Shown here: one piece after another, positions 9,301 to 21,400 of the stretch
Position numbering within the stretch: position 1 is the stretch's first letter
How the letters are laid out: the number at the start of each line of letters is the position of its first letter
Assembly: GCF_030272615.1 (NCBI RefSeq)
Contig: NW_026729195.1
Coordinates: 117,501 to 150,179, forward strand
Length of the DNA stretch: 32,679 nt
Direction of reading: 5' to 3'
DNA from: Cryptomeria japonica
Taxonomy: Eukaryota; Streptophyta; Pinopsida; Cupressales; Cupressaceae
Program-made: the position numbers and the translations under genes
The notes under the pieces: model-generated
What the model was told of the DNA's origin: nothing
What the model saw: only the letters and a program-made list of their open reading frames with translations
The model's database searches: none

Positions 9301-12300
9301 TTTGCCCAGGGTGCGCTCCGAAGCGGGGTTACTGGAGCGCCCCCTCTTTTTTTGTCAGAGCGTTTGGTGGGGTTTCTCGCATTGGCTCTTCCCAGGCCCG
9401 GTTGTTGGGTGCGCTCCCACCCTGGCGCGCGCGAAGTTGGAAGTTGGGTTAATTGCCCGGGCGCGCACCTTCGCCAGGGTGGGCACCTTGGTGCGCACAC
9501 CTTGGCTGGGCTGCGCACCAGGGCGGGCTCAAGATGGCACCAGCATTCCCTTTTTCTCACTATCTTTCAAAACGGAAATTTTAAAATCTCGTTTTTTTTT
9601 GCCTTTTATGGAAATTAGTGAAGGCATCGCATCAAAGGTGCGCACCTCGCTGCCCACCTTGGTGTGCTCCGAGGTGCCCACCACGGTGCGCTCCGAGGTG
9701 CCCACCACGGTGCGCAACGCCGGTGCGAACCCGGGAGCGCCCCGATGTGTGCTCCAAGGTGCGGCGTGCACGAAGCCGGACCCCGGTTTGCCCCGGGTGC
9801 GCACCTCGCGTGCACCTTGGTGCGCACACCTTGGCTGGGTTGCGCGGCCTGGTGGGCACCATGGTGCGCACCAAGGAGCGCTCCGAAGTGTGCTCCAAGG
9901 TGCGGCGTGCACGAAGTCCTAGCCCGGTTTGCCCCGGGTGCGCACCTTCGCCGCGGTGGGCACCATGGCGTGCACGAAGTCGGAGCCCGGTTTGCCCCGG
10001 GTGCGCACCTCGCGTGCACCTTCGCCGGGGTGGGCACCTCGGCTGGGTTGCGCGCCCTGGTGCGCACCAAGGAGCGCTCCGAAGTGTGCTCCAAGGTGCG
10101 GCGTGCACGAAGTCGGAGCCCGGTTTGCCCCGGGTGCGCACCTTCGCCGCGGTGGGCACCCTGGTGCGCACCATGGCGTGCACGAAGTCGGAGCCCGGTT
10201 TGCCCCGGGTGCGCACCTCGCGTGCACCTTCGGCGGGGTTGCGCGCCCTGGTGCGCACCAAGGAGCGCTCTGAAGTGTGCTCCAAGGTGCGGCGTGCACG
10301 AAGTCGGAGCCCGGTTTGCCCCGGGTGCGCACCTCGCGTGCACCTTCGGCGGGGTTGCGCGCCCTGGTGGGCACCATGGTGCGCACCAAGGAGCGCTCCG
10401 AAGTGTGCTCCAAGGTGCGGCGTGCACGAAGTCGGAGCCCGGTTTGCCCCGGGTGCGCACCTCGCGTGCACCTTCGCCGCGGTGGGCACCATGGCGTGCA
10501 CGAAGTCGGAGCCCGGTTTGCCCCGGGTGCGCACCTCGCGTGCACCTTCGCCGGGGTGGGCACCTCGGCTGGGTTGCGCGCCCTGGTGCGCACCAAGGAG
10601 CGCTCCGAAGTGTGCTCCAAGGTGCGGCGTGCACGAAGTCGGAGCCCGGTTTGCCCCGGGTGCGCACCTCGCGTGCACCTTCGCCGCGGTGGGCACCATG
10701 GCGTGCACGAAGTCGGAGCCCGGTTTGCCCCGGGTGCGCACCCCGCGTGCACCTTCGCCGGGGTGGGCACCTCGGCTGGGTTGCGCGCCCTGGTGCGCAC
10801 CAAGGAGCGCTCCGAAGTGTGCTCCAAGGTGCGGCGTGCACGAAGTCGGAGCCCGGTTTGCCCCGGGTGCGCACCTCGCGTGCACCTTCGCCGCGGTGGG
10901 CACCTTGGCTGGGTTGGGCACCATTGAGCGCTCCGAAGTGTGCTCCAAGGTGCGCACCATGGCCCTCCAAGGTGCGCAGCATGGCGTGCACGAAGTCGGA
11001 GCCCGGTTTGCCCCGGGTGCGCACCTCGCGTGCACCTTCGCCAGGGTGGGCACCTCGGTGCGCACACCTTCTCAATGTTTTCTTGCCTTTTCTGGAAATT
11101 GGTGAAGGCAGCGCATCAAAGGTGCGCACCTCGGTGTGCTCCGAGGTGCGAACCCGAGAGCGCTCCGAGGTGCCCACGAAGTCGAAAGTCGGGTTAATTG
11201 CATTGTTTTCCCCGGGTGCGCTCCGAGGTGCGCAACATCGGTGCGCACCAAGGAGGGCTCCGAAGTGTGCTCCAAGGTGCGCACGATTCGGAGCTCGGTT
11301 TGCCCGGGGTGCGCACACCTTGGCTGGGTTGCGCACCCTTTGTGCGCTCCAAGGTGCGCACGAAGTCGGAGCTCGGTTTGCCCCGGGTGCGCACCTTCGC
11401 CAGGGTGCGCACCTTGATGCGCACGCCTTGGCTGGGCTGCGCACCTTGGTGGGCGCCATGGTGCACACCTTTCGTGCGCTCCAAGGTGCGCACGAAGTCG
11501 GAGCTCGGTTTGCCCCGGGTGCGCACCTTGGTGGGCGCCATGGTGCACTCCGAGGTGCCCAAGATTGGTGCGCACCAAGGAGCGCTCCGAAGTGCGCTCC
11601 AAGGTGCGCAGGTGCGCGCGAAGTCGAAAGTTGGGTTAATTGTCCGGTTTGCCTCGGGTGCGCACCTTGCGTGCACCTTCGCCAGGGTGGGCGCCTTGGT
11701 GCGCACACCTTGGCTGGGCTGCGCACCCGGGCGCGCACACCTTGGCACCCGCGTTTCCTTCATTTTAAATTTTTTTTTTTTACAATCTCTCAAGTGGGAA
11801 ATTCTATAATCTCAACTTTTTTTGCCTTTTCAGGAAACTTTTGAATGGAGCGCATCATTGGTGCGCTCCGAAGTGTGCTCCAAGGTGCGCACCTCTGGTG
11901 TGCTCCAAAGCTCTCTCCAGCTGCGTGCACCTGCCCCGGCCGCGCACCCGGCCCCGCCCAGCTTCGCTCACCTGTCCCGGGCGTCTGGTGCGGAACCTTA
12001 GAGTAAGAAACATCACCGTGCACCTTGGCCAACGTGCGCGACTCGACCGAGCGCGCACTGGCCGAGGTGCACACCGATTTCACCTGGGTGCGCGCGCAGC
12101 ACCTCGGGCGCACCGGGGTGCGCGCACAACGCCCGGGTTGCACCGTGGCCTGTGTGCTCGGGGCGCCTCGGGTGCGCGCTCGGTGTCGCCCCCCGCGCGC
12201 GCGGTAGTGCGGGCAGCGCACCCCGGCCCGGCCCGGCCCCGACGAGAACGCAAACGGGCAAAAGGTTTATTCAAATAGCATTGCGACGCCCGGCGAAAAA

Positions 12301-12302
12301 CT

Positions 12303-12308
12303 AAAAAA
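12303..12308 (-). terminator. Pol III T6 terminator of 5S copy 3
   Basis: T6 on the minus strand abutting the 5S 3' end. Confidence 0.9.
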
Positions 12309-12426
12309 GGGTGCAACACCGGGACTTCCCGGGAGGTCACCCATCCCAGTACTACTCCGGCCCAAGCGCGCTTAACTGCGGAGTTCTGATGGGATCCGGT
12401 GCACTAACGCTGGTATGATCGCACCC
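12309..12426 (-). rRNA. 5S ribosomal RNA, copy 3
   Basis: Same sequence as copy 1. It lies 6,036 bp from copy 2, the extra base being one C in the spacer left of the gene. A unit-specific G to A change lies 36 bp upstream of the transcript start (12462), outside the gene. Confidence 0.98.
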
Positions 12427-15400
12427 GTTATGAGCTTGTCGCAGTGTGTACTTAGCAAACCACGACCCACGTGCGAATCCACCCCGGCCACCCACCCCCG
12501 TCGAGGTGCACACCCTCCCTCGCGAAGTGCGCCCCGTTCGCCAAGTGTGAGCCCTGCCCGGGTGCGCGCACCTTGCTAGGGCGTCGGGTGTGCACCCGGC
12601 CCGGCCTACGTGCGTGCACCTGGACGGGGCGTCGTGTGCGTGCAGTGTCCCGTCTGCAACGCGGTGCCCACACACCACCTCGGGCGCAACGACCTGCGCT
12701 CACATGTGGGCCGAGTGCACCTTGGTGCATGTTCGGGGCGCCTCGGGTGCACGCTCGATCTTGCCCCGGTGCACCAAGGCGCTCGGTTTGCCCCGGGTGC
12801 GCACTTGGTGCAAGGTGGGCACCCAAAATAGGGATCAAGCACCAAAACACAAGTTTCGGGATGCAAAATGGGACCCAAGGACCACAAATGCGTTCCAAGA
12901 CCCATGATGGGTCCACGAGAACAAAAATGTGTTCCGAGACTTAATAAACAAATATTGGGTTTTAGGAGAAGAAACATGCTCTGATGCCCAAAACGAGAAT
13001 CGACCCCGAAAAGGCCACAGGCCAAAAGTGGGATGCGAGACAAAAAAAAATGGGACCCGAGGACCAAAATTGGGTTCCCAGGTCGAAGACAGGGCAACCG
13101 GACAAGAAACGACCTCTAAGGCTCGAAATGAGTCCCGACGACTAAAACTTGACAAGAAGCACCCATCAGGCACCCAACTCGACACCCATGGGATGCCGAC
13201 CCACCCGGGCTTCCACCTAGCACACCTTGGCACCCACCCACCCTCGCACCCAACCTCGCACCCAACTTAGCACCTTTGAACCCACATTGGCACTCACCCT
13301 GACCCTGGCACCTTGGAACCCACATTGGCACTCACCTTGACCCTGGCACCCACCTTTGCACTCACCTTGGGACCCACCCTGGCTCCCACCTCGGCACCCA
13401 CCCAGACACCCACCTTGGTTCCTTGGCACCCACCTTGGATCCTTGGCACCCACCCCGACACCCACCTTGGCACGCAACTTGGCTACTTGCCACCCACCTT
13501 GGCTCCTTGACGCCCACCCCGACAACCACCCCGTGACCTACCCTGGCTAGGGTTGGTGCACACCCACCCTGGTGCCCACCTTGGCACCCACCCCATGACC
13601 CACCTTGGCACGCACCTTAGTACCCACCCCGTTACCCACCCTAGGACCCACCCCGTGACCCACCTTGGCCAGGGTGGGTGCCTTGGTGCGCACAACTTGC
13701 CTGGGCTGCACACCAGGGCGGGCTCAAGATGGCACCCGCGTTCCGTTTTTTTCACTATCTTTCAAAACGGAAATTTTAAAATCTCGTTTTTTTTTTTTTT
13801 TTGCCTTTTCTGGAAATTAGTGAAGGCAGCGCATCAAAGGTGCGCAATGCTGGTGCGAACCCGGGAGCGCTCCGATGTGTGCTCCAAGGTGCGGCGTGCA
13901 CGAAGTCCGAGCCCGGCTTGCCCCGGGTGCGCACCTCGCGTGCACCTTCGCCGGGGTGAGCACCTTGGCTGGGTTGCGCGCCCTGGTGCGCACCAAGGAG
14001 CGCTCTGAAGTGTGCTCCAAGGTGCGGCGTGCACGAAGTCGGAGCTCGGTTTGCCCCGGGTGTGCACCTCGGGTGCGCACCTCGCGTGCACCTTCGCTGC
14101 GGTGGGCACCTTGGCTGGGTTGCGCGCCTTGATGGGCACCATGCAGTGCACGAAGTCGGAGCCCGGTTTGCCCCGGGCGCGCACCTCCGCCAGGGTGGGC
14201 ACCTTGGTGCGCACAACTTGCCTGGGCTGCGCACCAGGAAGGGCTCAAGATGGCACCCGCGTTCCGTTTTTTTCACTATCTTTCAGAACGGAAATTTTAA
14301 AATATCGTTTTTTTTTGCCTTTTCTGGAAATTAGTGAAGGCAGCGCATCAAAGGTGCGCAACGCTGGTGCGAACCTGGGAGCGCTCCGATGTGTGCTCCA
14401 AGGTGCGGCGTGCACGAAGTCGGAGCCCGGTTTGCCCCGGGTGCGCCCTGGTGGGCACCATGGTGCGCACCAAGGAGCGCTCCGAAGTGTGCTCCAAGGT
14501 GCGGCCTGCACGAAGTCGGAGCCCGGTTTGCCCCGGGCGTGCACCGCGGGTGGGCACCTTGGTGCGCATGCCTTGCCTGGGCTGCGCACCAGGGCGGGCT
14601 CAAGATGGCACCCGCGTTCCGTTTTTTTCACTATCTTTCAAAACGGAAATTTTAAAATCTCATTTTTTTTTGCCTTTTCTGGAAATTAGTGAAGGCAGCG
14701 CATCAAAGGTGCGCACCTCGCTGCCCACCACGGTGCGCAACGCCGGTGGGCACCCGGGAGTGCTTCGAAGTGTGCTCCAAGGTGCTGCGTGCACGTTGTC
14801 GGAGCCCGGTTTGCCCCGGGTGCGCACCTCGCGTGCACCTTCGTCGGGGTGGGCACCTTGGCTGGGTTTGCCCCGGCTGCGCTCCGAAGCGGGGTTATTG
14901 GAGCGCCGCCTCTTTTTTTGTCGGAGCGTTTGGTGGGGTTTCTCGCATTGGCTCTTCCCAGGCCCGGTTGCCACCCTGGCGCGCACGAAGTCGGAAGTAG
15001 GGTTAATTGCCCGGGTGCGCACCTTTGCCAGGGTGGGCACCTTACCTGGGCTGTGCACCAGGGCGGGCTCAAGATGGCACCCGCGTTCCGTTTTTTTCAC
15101 TATCTTTCAAAACGGAAATTTTAAAATCTCCTCTTTTTTTTGCCTTTTCTGGAAATTAGTGAAGGCAGCGCATCAAAGGTGCGCACCTCGCTGCCCACCT
15201 TGGTGTGCTCTGAGGTGCGCACCCGGGAGCGCTACGAAGTGTGCTCCAAGGTGCGGCGTGCACGTTGTCGGAGCCCGGTTTGCCCCGGGTGCGCACCTCG
15301 CCTGCACCTTGGCCGGGGTGGGCACCCTGGCTGGGTTTGCCCAGGGTGCGCTCCGAAGCGGGGTTACTGGAGCGCCCCCTCTTTTTTTGTCAGAGCGTTT

Positions 15401-18337
15401 GGTGGGGTTTCTCGCATTGGCTCTTCCCAGGCCCGGTTGTTGGGTGCGCTCCCACCCTGGCGCGCGCGAAGTTGGAAGTTGGGTTAATTGCCCGGGCGCG
15501 CACCTTCGCCAGGGTGGGCACCTTGGTGCGCACACCTTGGCTGGGCTGCGCACCAGGGCGGGCTCAAGATGGCACCAGCATTCCCTTTTTCTCACTATCT
15601 TTCAAAACGGAAATTTTAAAATCTCGTTTTTTTTTGCCTTTTATGGAAATTAGTGAAGGCATCGCATCAAAGGTGCGCACCTCGCTGCCCACCTTGGTGT
15701 GCTCCGAGGTGCCCACCACGGTGCGCTCCGAGGTGCCCACCACGGTGCGCAACGCCGGTGCGAACCCGGGAGCGCCCCGATGTGTGCTCCAAGGTGCGGC
15801 GTGCACGAAGCCGGACCCCGGTTTGCCCCGGGTGCGCACCTCGCGTGCACCTTGGTGCGCACACCTTGGCTGGGTTGCGCGGCCTGGTGGGCACCATGGT
15901 GCGCACCAAGGAGCGCTCCGAAGTGTGCTCCAAGGTGCGGCGTGCACGAAGTCCTAGCCCGGTTTGCCCCGGGTGCGCACCTTCGCCGCGGTGGGCACCA
16001 TGGCGTGCACGAAGTCGGAGCCCGGTTTGCCCCGGGTGCGCACCTCGCGTGCACCTTCGCCGGGGTGGGCACCTCGGCTGGGTTGCGCGCCCTGGTGCGC
16101 ACCAAGGAGCGCTCCGAAGTGTGCTCCAAGGTGCGGCGTGCACGAAGTCGGAGCCCGGTTTGCCCCGGGTGCGCACCTTCGCCGCGGTGGGCACCCTGGT
16201 GCGCACCATGGCGTGCACGAAGTCGGAGCCCGGTTTGCCCCGGGTGCGCACCTCGCGTGCACCTTCGGCGGGGTTGCGCGCCCTGGTGCGCACCAAGGAG
16301 CGCTCCGAAGTGTGCTCCAAGGTGCGGCGTGCACGAAGTCGGAGCCCGGTTTGCCCCGGGTGCGCACCTCGCGTGCACCTTCGGCGGGGTTGCGCGCCCT
16401 GGTGGGCACCATGGTGCGCACCAAGGAGCGCTCCGAAGTGTGCTCCAAGGTGCGGCGTGCACGAAGTCGGAGCCCGGTTTGCCCCGGGTGCGCACCTCGC
16501 GTGCACCTTCGCCGCGGTGGGCACCATGGCGTGCACGAAGTCGGAGCCCGGTTTGCCCCGGGTGCGCACCTCGCGTGCACCTTCGCCGGGGTGGGCACCT
16601 CGGCTGGGTTGCGCGCCCTGGTGCGCACCAAGGAGCGCTCCGAAGTGTGCTCCAAGGTGCGGCGTGCACGAAGTCGGAGCCCGGTTTGCCCCGGGTGCGC
16701 ACCTCGCGTGCACCTTCGCCGCGGTGGGCACCATGGCGTGCACGAAGTCGGAGCCCGGTTTGCCCCGGGTGCGCACCCCGCGTGCACCTTCGCCGGGGTG
16801 GGCACCTCGGCTGGGTTGCGCGCCCTGGTGCGCACCAAGGAGCGCTCCGAAGTGTGCTCCAAGGTGCGGCGTGCACGAAGTCGGAGCCCGGTTTGCCCCG
16901 GGTGCGCACCTCGCGTGCACCTTCGCCGCGGTGGGCACCTTGGCTGGGTTGGGCACCATTGAGCGCTCCGAAGTGTGCTCCAAGGTGCGCACCATGGCCC
17001 TCCAAGGTGCGCAGCATGGCGTGCACGAAGTCGGAGCCCGGTTTGCCCCGGGTGCGCACCTCGCGTGCACCTTCGCCAGGGTGGGCACCTCGGTGCGCAC
17101 ACCTTCTCAATGTTTTCTTGCCTTTTCTGGAAATTGGTGAAGGCAGCGCATCAAAGGTGCGCACCTCGGTGTGCTCCGAGGTGCGAACCCGAGAGCGCTC
17201 CGAGGTGCCCACGAAGTCGAAAGTCGGGTTAATTGCATTGTTTTCCCCGGGTGCGCTCCGAGGTGCGCAACATCGGTGCGCACCAAGGAGGGCTCCGAAG
17301 TGTGCTCCAAGGTGCGCACGATTCGGAGCTCGGTTTGCCCGGGGTGCGCACACCTTGGCTGGGTTGCGCACCCTTTGTGCGCTCCAAGGTGCGCACGAAG
17401 TCGGAGCTCGGTTTGCCCCGGGTGCGCACCTTCGCCAGGGTGCGCACCTTGATGCGCACGCCTTGGCTGGGCTGCGCACCTTGGTGGGCGCCATGGTGCG
17501 CACCTTTCGTGCGCTCCAAGGTGCGCACGAAGTCGGAGCTCGGTTTGCCCCGGGTGCGCACCTTGGTGGGCGCCATGGTGCACTCCGAGGTGCCCAAGAT
17601 TGGTGCGCACCAAGGAGCGCTCCGAAGTGCGCTCCAAGGTGCGCAGGTGCGCGCGAAGTCGAAAGTTGGGTTAATTGTCCGGTTTGCCTCGGGTGCGCAC
17701 CTTGCGTGCACCTTCGCCAGGGTGGGCGCCTTGGTGCGCACACCTTGGCTGGGCTGCGCACCCGGGCGCGCACACCTTGGCACCCGCGTTTCCTTCATTT
17801 TAAATTTTTTTTTTTTACAATCTCTCAAGTGGGAAATTCTATAATCTCAACTTTTTTTGCCTTTTCAGGAAACTTTTGAATGGAGCGCATCATTGGTGCG
17901 CTCCGAAGTGTGCTCCAAGGTGCGCACCTCTGGTGTGCTCCAAAGCTCTCTCCAGCTGCGTGCACCTGCCCCGGCCGCGCACCCGGCCCCGCCCAGCTTC
18001 GCTCACCTGTCCCGGGCGTCTGGTGCGGAACCTTAGAGTAAGAAACATCACCGTGCACCTTGGCCAACGTGCGCGACTCGACCGAGCGCGCACTGGCCGA
18101 GGTGCACACCGATTTCACCTGGGTGCGCGCGCAGCACCTCGGGCGCACCGGGGTGCGCGCACAACGCCCGGGTTGCACCGTGGCCTGTGTGCTCGGGGCG
18201 CCTCGGGTGCGCGCTCGGTGTCGCCCCCCGCGCGCGCGGTAGTGCGGGCAGCGCACCCCGGCCCGGCCCGGCCCCGACGAGAACGCAAACGGGCAAAAGG
18301 TTTATTCAAATAGCATTGCGACGCCCGGCGAAAAACT

Positions 18338-18343
18338 AAAAAA
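18338..18343 (-). terminator. Pol III T6 terminator of 5S copy 4
   Basis: T6 on the minus strand abutting the 5S 3' end. Confidence 0.9.
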
Positions 18344-18461
18344 GGGTGCAACACCGGGACTTCCCGGGAGGTCACCCATCCCAGTACTACTCCGGCCCAA
18401 GCGCGCTTAACTGCGGAGTTCTGATGGGATCCGGTGCACTAACGCTGGTATGATCGCACCC
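18344..18461 (-). rRNA. 5S ribosomal RNA, copy 4
   Basis: Same sequence as copy 1, with intact internal promoter and T6 terminator, in unit 4. Confidence 0.98.
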
Positions 18462-21400
18462 GTTATGAGCTTGTCGCAGTGTGTACTTAGCAAACCGCGA
18501 CCCACGTGCGAATCCACCCCGGCCACCCACCCCCGTCGAGGTGCACACCCTCCCTCGCGAAGTGCGCCCCGTTCGCCAAGTGTGAGCCCTGCCCGGGTGC
18601 GCGCACCTTGCTAGGGCGTCGGGTGTGCACCCGGCCCGGCCTACGTGCGTGCACCTGGACGGGGCGTCGTGTGCGTGCAGTGTCCCGTCTGCAACGCGGT
18701 GCCCACACACCACCTCGGGCGCAACGACCTGCGCTCACATGTGGGCCGAGTGCACCTTGGTGCATGTTCGGGGCGCCTCGGGTGCACGCTCGATCTTGCC
18801 CCGGTGCACCAAGGCGCTCGGTTTGCCCCGGGTGCGCACTTGGTGCAAGGTGGGCACCCAAAATAGGGATCAAGCACCAAAACACAAGTTTCGGGATGCA
18901 AAATGGGACCCAAGGACCACAAATGCGTTCCAAGACCCATGATGGGTCCACGAGAACAAAAATGTGTTCCGAGACTTAATAAACAAATATTGGGTTTTAG
19001 GAGAAGAAACATGCTCTGATGCCCAAAACGAGAATCGACCCCGAAAAGGCCACAGGCCAAAAGTGGGATGCGAGACAAAAAAAAATGGGACCCGAGGACC
19101 AAAATTGGGTTCCCAGGTCGAAGACAGGGCAACCGGACAAGAAACGACCTCTAAGGCTCGAAATGAGTCCCGACGACTAAAACTTGACAAGAAGCACCCA
19201 TCAGGCACCCAACTCGACACCCATGGGATGCCGACCCACCCGGGCTTCCACCTAGCACACCTTGGCACCCACCCACCCTCGCACCCAACCTCGCACCCAA
19301 CTTAGCACCTTTGAACCCACATTGGCACTCACCCTGACCCTGGCACCTTGGAACCCACATTGGCACTCACCTTGACCCTGGCACCCACCTTTGCACTCAC
19401 CTTGGGACCCACCCTGGCTCCCACCTCGGCACCCACCCAGACACCCACCTTGGTTCCTTGGCACCCACCTTGGATCCTTGGCACCCACCCCGACACCCAC
19501 CTTGGCACGCAACTTGGCTACTTGCCACCCACCTTGGCTCCTTGACGCCCACCCCGACAACCACCCCGTGACCTACCCTGGCTAGGGTTGGTGCACACCC
19601 ACCCTGGTGCCCACCTTGGCACCCACCCCATGACCCACCTTGGCACGCACCTTAGTACCCACCCCGTTACCCACCCTAGGACCCACCCCGTGACCCACCT
19701 TGGCCAGGGTGGGTGCCTTGGTGCGCACAACTTGCCTGGGCTGCACACCAGGGCGGGCTCAAGATGGCACCCGCGTTCCGTTTTTTTCACTATCTTTCAA
19801 AACGGAAATTTTAAAATCTCGTTTTTTTTTTTTTTTTGCCTTTTCTGGAAATTAGTGAAGGCAGCGCATCAAAGGTGCGCAATGCTGGTGCGAACCCGGG
19901 AGCGCTCCGATGTGTGCTCCAAGGTGCGGCGTGCACGAAGTCCGAGCCCGGCTTGCCCCGGGTGCGCACCTCGCGTGCACCTTCGCCGGGGTGAGCACCT
20001 TGGCTGGGTTGCGCGCCCTGGTGCGCACCAAGGAGCGCTCTGAAGTGTGCTCCAAGGTGCGGCGTGCACGAAGTCGGAGCTCGGTTTGCCCCGGGTGTGC
20101 ACCTCGGGTGCGCACCTCGCGTGCACCTTCGCTGCGGTGGGCACCTTGGCTGGGTTGCGCGCCTTGGTGGGCACCATGCAGTGCACGAAGTCGGAGCCCG
20201 GTTTGCCCCGGGCGCGCACCTCCGCCAGGGTGGGCACCTTGGTGCGCACAACTTGCCTGGGCTGCGCACCAGGAAGGGCTCAAGATGGCACCCGCGTTCC
20301 GTTTTTTTCACTATCTTTCAGAACGGAAATTTTAAAATATCGTTTTTTTTTGCCTTTTCTGGAAATTAGTGAAGGCAGCGCATCAAAGGTGCGCAACGCT
20401 GGTGCGAACCTGGGAGCGCTCCGATGTGTGCTCCAAGGTGCGGCGTGCACGAAGTCGGAGCCCGGTTTGCCCCGGGTGCGCCCTGGTGGGCACCATGGTG
20501 CGCACCAAGGAGCGCTCCGAAGTGTGCTCCAAGGTGCGGCCTGCACGAAGTCGGAGCCCGGTTTGCCCCGGGCGTGCACCGCGGGTGGGCACCTTGGTGC
20601 GCATGCCTTGCCTGGGCTGCGCACCAGGGCGGGCTCAAGATGGCACCCGCGTTCCGTTTTTTTCACTATCTTTCAAAACGGAAATTTTAAAATCTCATTT
20701 TTTTTTGCCTTTTCTGGAAATTAGTGAAGGCAGCGCATCAAAGGTGCGCACCTCGCTGCCCACCACGGTGCGCAACGCCGGTGGGCACCCGGGAGTGCTT
20801 CGAAGTGTGCTCCAAGGTGCTGCGTGCACGTTGTCGGAGCCCGGTTTGCCCCGGGTGCGCACCTCGCGTGCACCTTCGTCGGGGTGGGCACCTTGGCTGG
20901 GTTTGCCCCGGCTGCGCTCCGAAGCGGGGTTATTGGAGCGCCGCCTCTTTTTTTGTCGGAGCGTTTGGTGGGGTTTCTCGCATTGGCTCTTCCCAGGCCC
21001 GGTTGCCACCCTGGCGCGCACGAAGTCGGAAGTAGGGTTAATTGCCCGGGTGCGCACCTTTGCCAGGGTGGGCACCTTACCTGGGCTGTGCACCCGGGCG
21101 GGCTCAAGATGGCACCCGCGTTCCGTTTTTTTCACTATCTTTCAAAACGGAAATTTTAAAATCTCCTCTTTTTTTTGCCTTTTCTGGAAATTAGTGAAGG
21201 CAGCGCATCAAAGGTGCGCACCTCGCTGCCCACCTTGGTGTGCTCTGAGGTGCGCACCCGGGAGCGCTACGAAGTGTGCTCCAAGGTGCGGCGTGCACGT
21301 TGTCGGAGCCCGGTTTGCCCCGGGTGCGCACCTCGCCTGCACCTTGGCCGGGGTGGGCACCCTGGCTGGGTTTGCCCAGGGTGCGCTCCGAAGCGGGGTT

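Larger units (their letters stand above)
6037..12071. repeat. 6 kb 5S-bearing higher-order repeat, unit 2
   Basis: Second copy, same content and order as unit 1. Features after the 5S gene lie at unit 1 positions +6035. It shares the T17 run of unit 1 and has five Cs where the others have six. Private substitutions seen by eye are T at 8153, A at 8432, T at 10271 and A at 11465, all of the CG to TG/CA type. Confidence 0.95.
12072..18106. repeat. 6 kb 5S-bearing higher-order repeat, unit 3
   Basis: Third copy. Offset from unit 1 is +12071 through the 5S gene and C-rich array and +12070 after the first AT box, because the T run there is 16 rather than 17. Private substitutions seen are A at 12462 (CG to CA) and A at 14132. 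Confidence 0.95.
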